This document shows, one piece after another, positions 58,091-64,000 of a stretch of DNA of 64,000 nt. Made by a program: the position numbers and the translations under genes. A model generated the notes under the pieces. It was not told the origin of the DNA. It searched no databases and saw only the letters and a list, made by a program, of their open reading frames with translations. Origin of the DNA: Formosa sp. Hel1_33_131 (GTDB lineage: Bacteria > Bacteroidota > Bacteroidia > Flavobacteriales > Flavobacteriaceae); assembly GCA_949499105.1 (NCBI GenBank), contig CATEFX010000021.1, forward strand, positions 84,815 through 148,814, read 5' to 3'. Numbering within the stretch: the first letter of the stretch is position 1; each line of letters opens with the position of its first letter.

Positions 58091-59139
58091 GATACTTTTA
58101 TTTTAAGTTTAACAACAAATAGTTTGTTTGTTGAATCAATAACCAGACTGTAATCGTTAGGCTGGTAACCCAATTCGAGTCTTTTTTTTACATTTTTTAG
58201 CCCAATTCCGCTTGAGTTTTTAGTGTCAAAAATTTTATTAGTAGTTTCAGCTAATGGATTTGAGATAGTAAAGTAAAGAAAATTTTCCACTATTTTAAAA
58301 TCAATATCAATTTTCACGTCCCCATTCGTCTTATTCGCTCCGTGCTTAAATGCATTTTCAATAAAAGAAAGTAACAACATAGGTGCTATTTTTTTATCTG
58401 TAATGTTTCCTCTAATTTGGGTGTTAATGTTTAATAAGTCGCCATATCTTATTTGTTCCAAATCTAAATAGTTTTGAATACAGATTATTTCCTTTTCTAA
58501 ACTTTGTCTTTTTGATTTTGTTTCATACAAAAGGTAGCGCATTAGCTCGGAAAGTCTAAGAATTAGCTTAGGTGTTTTGTCGGATTTTTCTATAGATAGT
58601 GAATAGATGTTATTGAGCGTGTTAAAAAAGAAATGAGGTGAGATTTGCGATCTTAAAAAAAGTAATTCTGTTTCTAATTGTGTTTTTTCCAAAACAGTGA
58701 CTCTTTTTTGTTCTTTAAGCGAATCCATTGTAACTTTTATGGCGGTCACAAAAGTAATCACATAGAGTTCGCCAATCATCATGTCAATAGAATAGCTGAA
58801 AGTGACATCGTGTATAACTGCGGGCCCTTCAGGCCATATGTCTGTGCTAATCAGAAAATAGGTTAGATTAAATTTAATGAATACCATCGAAATCAAGGAC
58901 AGAATTAAAAAAAACACGTACAAAAAATATTTACGTTTAAAAACAAATTTTGGCATTAAAACAAAAATATTTAAGTAGCACAAAATCATGTGAATGGGAA
59001 AGCCAAGCAAAGTTGTTTTAAATGAATATTCGTAATTATCAAAATAATTACCCCATCTTAGTGTGTTCAGTAAAAAGTAAATAAACCAAAAGATGACGTG
59101 ATGTCTTAATGTGATTTCTAAATTTTTATTTGGTTGCAT
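58087..59139 (-). CDS. LytS/YehU-type sensor histidine kinase
   Basis: The 350-residue protein has four N-terminal TM helices (about 10-135), a coiled linker, and the PF06580 kinase core with the phospho-acceptor His in LRSQISPHFFFNTLNNIYS (about residue 168). An ATP-binding domain follows (SFIENAFKHGANKTNGD, SSGIGLKNVKKRLELGY). It lacks a large periplasmic sensor domain, unlike the hybrid regulators usual in glycan loci. Its leader and first codons exist a second time, inverted, at 57245. Confidence 0.93.
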   Translation of the reverse strand: MQPNKNLEITLRHHVIFWFIYFLLNTLRWGNYFDNYEYSFKTTLLGFPIHMILCYLNIFVLMPKFVFKRKYFLYVFFLILSLISMVFIKFNLTYFLISTDIWPEGPAVIHDVTFSYSIDMMIGELYVITFVTAIKVTMDSLKEQKRVTVLEKTQLETELLFLRSQISPHFFFNTLNNIYSLSIEKSDKTPKLILRLSELMRYLLYETKSKRQSLEKEIICIQNYLDLEQIRYGDLLNINTQIRGNITDKKIAPMLLLSFIENAFKHGANKTNGDVKIDIDFKIVENFLYFTISNPLAETTNKIFDTKNSSGIGLKNVKKRLELGYQPNDYSLVIDSTNKLFVVKLKIKVS

Positions 59140-59216
59140 TTTTAAGTTTTTTAACGTTCAACGTGATATATTAGTTATCTGTCTAATTTTATTCGTAGTA
59201 CAGCGTTTTTTTTGCA
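59116..59216 (-). repeat. Right arm of the 101-bp inverted repeat (kinase leader)
   Basis: This arm covers the first eight codons of the kinase and 77 bases upstream, inside the 104-base region shared with divergent GH92. The left arm is at 57245-57345. The two arms bracket the response regulator and kinase genes. Confidence 0.75.
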
Positions 59217-59243
59217 AATTCACACTGAAATTTAAATAAATAA

Positions 59244-61502
59244 ATGAAGGTTTTTAATAATACAAATATATATATATTTTATGTACTAGCATTTTTTGTA
59301 ATGCTTACATCATGTACCAAACAGGGGTTTGAAAACAGAAAAGACTTCACTAATTATGTGGATCCATTTATAGGAACCGGAGGACATGGACATACTTACC
59401 CAGGGGCAACTGTTCCTTTTGGAATGCTTCAAGTCAGCCCTGATAATGGTGTTTCTGCATGGGATTGGTGTTCAGGGTATAATGTCACTGATTCTATAAC
59501 GATTGGGTTTAGTCATTTACATCTAAGCGGAACTGGCATAGGCGACTTAGGAGATATTCGTTTTATGCCCATAAATAAAAAAGTTGACTTAGCTCAAGCT
59601 TTTGAAACCAGAGACGAAATCCCCTTCAAATCAAATTACTCACATGAGAAAGAAACTGCTGAACCTGGTTATTATAGTGTTTTTTTAAATGACTTTAATG
59701 TTAAAGCAGAATTGACTTCAACTCTAAGAACGGCATATCATAAATACACATTTGCAGAAAATGATAAACAATCCTTAATTATTGATTTAGGCTTTGCATT
59801 TAATTGGGACAAAGCGGAGCTTTCGCACCTAAAAATAGAAGATAAGTTTACCGTTTCGGGATTTAGACATAGCTCTGGATGGGCCGCCAATCAGAAAGTA
59901 TTTTTCGTAGCGAAATTCTCAAAATCGATTAAAGATTTTGATTTGGTTTCTGATGAGGTCTATAGTGATCAAGTGAGTGTCACTGGCGTTAAAACATCAG
60001 CTCAGCTTTATTTTAATAATCTAAGCAATGATGAATTACATATTAAAGTGGGGCTTTCTTCGGTGAGTATAGCGAATGCACTTGAAAATATTTCAGACAG
60101 TGAGCAAAGTTTTAATGTTGTAAAAAATAAAGCCTCTGAAAACTGGAATCAAGCACTCTCAAAAATTGAAATAGAAACGCCTGTAGATTCTTTGAAAACG
60201 ATTTTTTATACAGCGCTTTACCATGCGCAGTTGGCGCCTGTTACATTTAGTGACCGTAACGGAGAGTTTAGGATGGAAAATGACAGCATTGTTAAAGCTA
60301 AAAATTTCACAGCTTACTCAACACTTTCTTTGTGGGATACTTTTAGAGCCCAACAACCATTGCTGACGTTGTTAGAGCCCGGCCATGTTGCTGACATTGT
60401 TAATTCTATGTTACTGTATTACGAGCCAAAAGGCGTCTTGCCCGTATGGACTCTTTATGGAAACGAAACCAATACAATGACGGGCTATCACTCAATCCCG
60501 GTCATAGCTGAAGCTTATTTGAAAGGCATCAAAGGGTTCGATATTAACAAAGCTTATGAAGCAATGAAGGCCACCATGATGCAAGATGAGAGAGGCCTAG
60601 ATCATTATAAAAAATACGGTTACATCCCTTGTGATTTTTTAGAAGAATCGGTTACAATAACACTCGAATATGCGTATGACGATTGGTGTGTGGCACAGGT
60701 AGCGAAGGCTTTAGGGAAGATCGACGATTATGACTACTTCATGAATCGATCTAAATCCTACGCGAATTTATTTGATGTTGACAGCGGGTTTATGCGCGGT
60801 AAATTTAAAGATGGAACAACCTGGCGTACCCCTTTTGATCCCAAACATTCTGCACATCGAATAAAAGCGGATTATACAGAAGGTAATGCTTGGCAACACA
60901 GCTGGTTTGTTCCGCATGATGTTGATAACTTAATAGAATTGCACGGAGGTAATGAATTGTTTTCTAAAAAATTAGAGCAGCTCTTTGCTGAGAGTTCTGA
61001 AATTACCGGAGATAATATTTCCAGTGATATTTCGGGCTTAATAGGGCAGTATGCACACGGCAACGAGCCAAGCCATCACATCGCTTATATGTTTAATCAT
61101 GCAAATAAACCGTGGCGTACGCAGTATTGGGTACGAGAGATATTAAAAACCCAATACAATACATTCCCAAATGGATTAAGTGGGAATGAAGACTGTGGAC
61201 AAATGTCTGCATGGTATGTATTGAGTTCTATGGGCTTATACTCAATGAATCCAGTTTCTGGGAATTACGAAATAGGGAGTCCTTTATTTGAGAAAACAAC
61301 TCTCAAAGTTTCCGACGACACAATTTTCATAATTGAAGCTGAACATGTCTCAGATACAAATATTTACATCCAATCGGCTACACTTAATGGACACGATTTT
61401 AATCAAACAGTCATTTCGCACCAGCAAATTTTAGAGGGTGGAACCTTAAAGTTTGTAATGGGGTCCGATCCTAACAAAAAATGGGGAGTAAAAACCCACT
61501 AA
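59244..61502 (+). CDS. GH92 alpha-mannosidase lipoprotein
   Basis: The 752-residue enzyme has a lipoprotein signal (FFVMLTSC). GH92 signatures are the N-terminal YVDPFIGTGGHGHTYPGA, WDWCSGYN, FSHLHLSGTG, and the catalytic half with LWDTFRAQQPLL, PVWTLYGNETNTMTGYHS and GLSGNEDCGQMSAWYVLSSMG. GH92 enzymes are calcium-dependent exo-alpha-mannosidases acting on alpha-1,2, -1,3, -1,4 or -1,6 links of N-glycans and mannans; the exact linkage cannot be read here. It is divergent from the kinase and leads a unit with the SSS symporter and GH130. Confidence 0.94.
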   Translation: MKVFNNTNIYIFYVLAFFVMLTSCTKQGFENRKDFTNYVDPFIGTGGHGHTYPGATVPFGMLQVSPDNGVSAWDWCSGYNVTDSITIGFSHLHLSGTGIGDLGDIRFMPINKKVDLAQAFETRDEIPFKSNYSHEKETAEPGYYSVFLNDFNVKAELTSTLRTAYHKYTFAENDKQSLIIDLGFAFNWDKAELSHLKIEDKFTVSGFRHSSGWAANQKVFFVAKFSKSIKDFDLVSDEVYSDQVSVTGVKTSAQLYFNNLSNDELHIKVGLSSVSIANALENISDSEQSFNVVKNKASENWNQALSKIEIETPVDSLKTIFYTALYHAQLAPVTFSDRNGEFRMENDSIVKAKNFTAYSTLSLWDTFRAQQPLLTLLEPGHVADIVNSMLLYYEPKGVLPVWTLYGNETNTMTGYHSIPVIAEAYLKGIKGFDINKAYEAMKATMMQDERGLDHYKKYGYIPCDFLEESVTITLEYAYDDWCVAQVAKALGKIDDYDYFMNRSKSYANLFDVDSGFMRGKFKDGTTWRTPFDPKHSAHRIKADYTEGNAWQHSWFVPHDVDNLIELHGGNELFSKKLEQLFAESSEITGDNISSDISGLIGQYAHGNEPSHHIAYMFNHANKPWRTQYWVREILKTQYNTFPNGLSGNEDCGQMSAWYVLSSMGLYSMNPVSGNYEIGSPLFEKTTLKVSDDTIFIIEAEHVSDTNIYIQSATLNGHDFNQTVISHQQILEGGTLKFVMGSDPNKKWGVKTH

Positions 61503-61514
61503 AAGACAAAACGA

Positions 61515-63392
61515 ATGCATAGCATAGATATACTAATTATAGCTTTTTATATCATCTTAACCGTAGGCGTTGGTATTTGGGTTTCCAAGCGTGCTTCAAA
61601 AGGATTAGACTCCTACTTTCTAGGGGGTAAAAGTATCAAGTGGTACTACTTAGGTTTAAGCAATGGGTCGGGAATGTTTGATGTTTCAGGAACGGCTTGG
61701 ATGGTTGGGATTCTTTTTTTATACGGGGTAAAAAGTTTTATGTTTATGTGGCTCTGGCCCATTTGGAATCAGATTTTTGTAATGATGTTTTTAGCAGTTT
61801 GGATTAGAAGATCTAACATAATGACAGGCTCAGAGTGGATTTTAACACGCTTTGGAGATAAAAAAGCTGGAAGGGCATCGCATTTAATTGTTGCTGCCTT
61901 TGCTATTATAGCTGCGATAGGGTTTATTGCCTACTTTTTTGAAGGGGTTGGGAAATTTATGACGATTATTCTACCTTGGGATTTGACACTCCAAATGGGA
62001 ACATCTGTGCTTTTGAATTCCGAACAGTCTTATGCATTTATCATCATATTTTTAACAACTATTTATACAGTCAAAGGGGGTATGTTTTCAGTGGTAGCCA
62101 CAGAAGTACTACAATATGGGATCATGGTGGTTGCAGGTTTGCTGGTTGTTGGATATAGTTTCTTTGCAATTAGTGATGTCGAAATAAACAGTGTTATTAC
62201 TGAAGAGTGGCGAAATGTGTTTTTTGGATGGGAATTGGAAACCCATTGGAGTGATAAATACCAAGCCTTTAACGATTTAATTGATTCTGAAGGATTTAAG
62301 ATGTTTGGTGCCTTTATTGGAATGACGCTGTTCAAAGGTTTTTTCGCCAGCTTAGCAGGGCCAACCCCTAGTTTTGACATGCAGCGAATCCTTTCTACAA
62401 AAACAGTCAAAGAAGCTGCTTATATGAGTGGCTTTACAAATTTAATTTTGTTTATTCCAAGGTACTTATTAATTGGCGGAATTGTCGTAATCGCTTTGGT
62501 TAGTTTAAGCCCAGAGATGATTGGCAATGCCTCTTTTAGGGGCGCTGATTTAGAGGTGCTGTTGCCTAAGGTTATTAATTTTCATGTGCCTATTGGAATT
62601 AAGGGACTGTTATTGGCTGGATTATTAGCAGCTTTTATGTCCACATTCTCGGCCTTTGTAAATGCAGGTCCAGCCTATATTGTTAATGATATTTATAAAA
62701 AATACCTCAAGCCAACCGCCACTGATAAGCATTATATCAAAGCGAGTCATATAGCGTCCTTTTCAGTAGTATCTTTAGGTGTTTTTATGGGCTTCTTTGC
62801 AGATTCAATCAATTCATTAACCTTGTGGATTACATCGGCACTTTTTGGAGGTTACGTAGCCTCAAATTTCTTGAAGTGGATCTGGTGGCGATTTAACGGT
62901 TGGGGGTATTTCTGGGGCATGCTTTCAGGCTTAATTATAGCATCGTTACAGTTTTTATTGGACCAGAATAAAGGAAGTTTTACTAAGGAATCACTCCTTT
63001 TTGAACTGTCAAACATGCAAGCTATTTATTTGTTTCCTATCATTTTTATCGTTTCATTGACTGGCTCCTTCTTAGGTACTTTTTTATCGGAGCCCACAGA
63101 CATGAAGACCTTAAAGTCCTTTTACAAAACCGTGAGGCCTTGGGGATGGTGGAATCCTATTTATAAAGAATTACACAATGAAGATAGTACAATAAAGAAA
63201 AACACTAATCTTTCCAACGATATGTTAAATTGTGGAATTGGAATTATCTGGCAGTCAAGTATGATTGTCACGCCAATCTATTTTGTAATACGAGATTATC
63301 CTAAAGGATTAATCGCTTTGTCAGCGTTTGTTATTACATCATTAATTCTTAAATATACTTGGCTAGATAAAGTGAAACAAATTACAGATTAA
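61515..63392 (+). CDS. Sodium/solute symporter (SSS family)
   Basis: The 625-residue protein has about 13-14 TM helices with SSS features near the N-terminus (SKRASKGLDSYFLGGKSIKWYYLGLSNGSGMFDVSGTAWM) and AFMSTFSAFVNAGPAYIVND in the middle. It likely imports a mono- or disaccharide released by GH92 or a related enzyme, using the sodium gradient. It follows GH92 by 12 bases and precedes GH130 by 3 bases, so all three form one unit. The actual substrate is inferred. Confidence 0.88.
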   Translation: MHSIDILIIAFYIILTVGVGIWVSKRASKGLDSYFLGGKSIKWYYLGLSNGSGMFDVSGTAWMVGILFLYGVKSFMFMWLWPIWNQIFVMMFLAVWIRRSNIMTGSEWILTRFGDKKAGRASHLIVAAFAIIAAIGFIAYFFEGVGKFMTIILPWDLTLQMGTSVLLNSEQSYAFIIIFLTTIYTVKGGMFSVVATEVLQYGIMVVAGLLVVGYSFFAISDVEINSVITEEWRNVFFGWELETHWSDKYQAFNDLIDSEGFKMFGAFIGMTLFKGFFASLAGPTPSFDMQRILSTKTVKEAAYMSGFTNLILFIPRYLLIGGIVVIALVSLSPEMIGNASFRGADLEVLLPKVINFHVPIGIKGLLLAGLLAAFMSTFSAFVNAGPAYIVNDIYKKYLKPTATDKHYIKASHIASFSVVSLGVFMGFFADSINSLTLWITSALFGGYVASNFLKWIWWRFNGWGYFWGMLSGLIIASLQFLLDQNKGSFTKESLLFELSNMQAIYLFPIIFIVSLTGSFLGTFLSEPTDMKTLKSFYKTVRPWGWWNPIYKELHNEDSTIKKNTNLSNDMLNCGIGIIWQSSMIVTPIYFVIRDYPKGLIALSAFVITSLILKYTWLDKVKQITD

Positions 63393-63395
63393 ATA

Positions 63396-64000
63396 ATGAT
63401 TTTAACTAAAGATAAAGTGAGTTTCCCTTGGCAAGATAAGCCAGCTGGAAGCCAAGATGTGTTGTGGCGTTACAGCGAAAATCCAATTATAGGACGTTAC
63501 GACATACCATCTTCAAATAGTATTTTTAACAGTGCTATTGTACCTTTTAAGGAGGGCTATGCAGGTATTTTTAGATGTGACAACAAAGCTGTGCAGATGA
63601 ATATTTTTGCAGGTTTTAGTAAAAATGGAATCGATTGGGAGATCAATCATGAGCCTATTAAAATGCAAGCGGGTAATACGGAGATGATTGATTCCGATTA
63701 TAAATATGACCCACGCGTGGTTTTTATTGAGGATAGATATTGGATTACTTGGTGTAATGGATATAATGGTCCAACTATAGGAATAGGTTATACCTTTGAT
63801 TTTAAAGAATTTTTTCAGTGTGAAAATGCATTTTTACCGTTCAATAGAAATGGGGTGTTATTTCCACAGAAAATAAATGGAAAATACGCAATGTTAAGTC
63901 GTCCAAGTGATAATGGGCACACCCCTTTTGGTGATATTTATATTAGTTACAGCCCTGATATGAAATTTTGGGGAGAGCATCGCTGTGTCATGAAAGCGAC
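63396..64000 (+). CDS. GH130 beta-mannoside phosphorylase or mannosidase, cut by window end
   Basis: This gene is not in the supplied track because it runs off the window. The ATG at 63396 opens a frame of 201 codons with no stop. The translation shows GH130 five-bladed propeller features: [63 protein letters not shown] and [21 protein letters not shown]130 enzymes phosphorolyse beta-1,4-mannosyl links, including Man-GlcNAc of N-glycan cores, or hydrolyse beta-1,2-mannosides. No signal peptide is present, so it is cytosolic and would act on sugar brought in by the SSS symporter. Confidence 0.88.
   Translation, partial: MILTKDKVSFPWQDKPAGSQDVLWRYSENPIIGRYDIPSSNSIFNSAIVPFKEGYAGIFRCDNKAVQMNIFAGFSKNGIDWEINHEPIKMQAGNTEMIDSDYKYDPRVVFIEDRYWITWCNGYNGPTIGIGYTFDFKEFFQCENAFLPFNRNGVLFPQKINGKYAMLSRPSDNGHTPFGDIYISYSPDMKFWGEHRCVMKA

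Noticed and set aside
1-64000. CRISPR array, rRNA operon, insertion sequence transposase or replication origin
   Set aside because: I saw no regularly spaced repeat-spacer pattern, no rRNA-like conserved blocks, no DDE or HUH transposase and no dnaA-box cluster in the window.

Overview
The window looks like a chromosome segment of a marine-type flavobacterium (Bacteroidota, class Flavobacteriia). The evidence is low GC, weak Shine-Dalgarno sites, SusC/SusD genes with an ECF sigma/FecR pair, a YtxJ-type bacilliredoxin, and two tRNA promoters that fit the Bacteroidota TTTG-N(about 20)-TAnnTTTG pattern. All calls come from reading the sequence and the supplied translations; no database search was run.

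Layout. (1) 1-6.8 kb: three exported, modular, fibre-like proteins of unknown role behind the tail of an outer-membrane-barrel gene. The largest carries seven copies of a roughly 45-residue, CBM5/12-like module. (2) 6.9-27.4 kb: ordinary core genes: pcm, a DUF5686-type protein, smpB, clpB, a bacilliredoxin, a TlpA-like lipoprotein, hutH, clpC, gyrA, a TPR protein, an NlpC/P60 hydrolase, a thiolase and a 7TM-HD phosphodiesterase. (3) 27.4-27.8 kb: tRNA-Ser(GCT) and tRNA-Pro(TGG) with a promoter, hairpin repeats and a terminator. (4) 28.4-46.2 kb: a beta-glucan (probably laminarin) utilisation locus with no SusC/SusD pair, in two transcription units. The first encodes exported proteins: a clan GH-A hydrolase joined to a probable outer-membrane beta-barrel, two carbohydrate-binding lipoproteins and a GH16. 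The second encodes a cytosolic GH149-type beta-1,3-glucan phosphorylase, lipoproteins of GH17 and GH30, an MFS transporter fused to a GH17 domain, and a free cytosolic GH17. (5) 46.3-47.1 kb: a tRNA-Pro/tRNA-Arg cluster carrying a GIY-YIG nuclease gene whose stop codon lies inside the tRNA-Pro gene, plus a broken copy of the same unit. (6) 47.1-56.3 kb: ECF sigma, FecR anti-sigma, STN-SusC, SusD and a sulfatase, bracketed by copies of the tRNA-Arg 3' end. (7) 56.4-64 kb: cutC, a LytTR/LytS two-component pair bracketed by 101-bp inverted repeats, GH92, an SSS symporter and a truncated GH130. Parts 6 and 7 look like an alpha-mannan or N-glycan utilisation region.

How the genes may work together (inference). 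In the first locus GH16 and the barrel-hydrolase would cut glucan at the surface, GH30 and GH17 lipoproteins would trim it, and the MFS-GH17 fusion would import oligosaccharides next to a GH17 domain. GH149 would then release glucose-1-phosphate in the cytosol. In the second region SusC signals through FecR to the ECF sigma factor, SusC/D imports mannose-rich glycans, and GH92 and GH130 process alpha- and beta-mannosides. The two accessory regions sit at tRNA genes and show repeat structures expected from past integration or recombination, but no integrase gene lies in the window.
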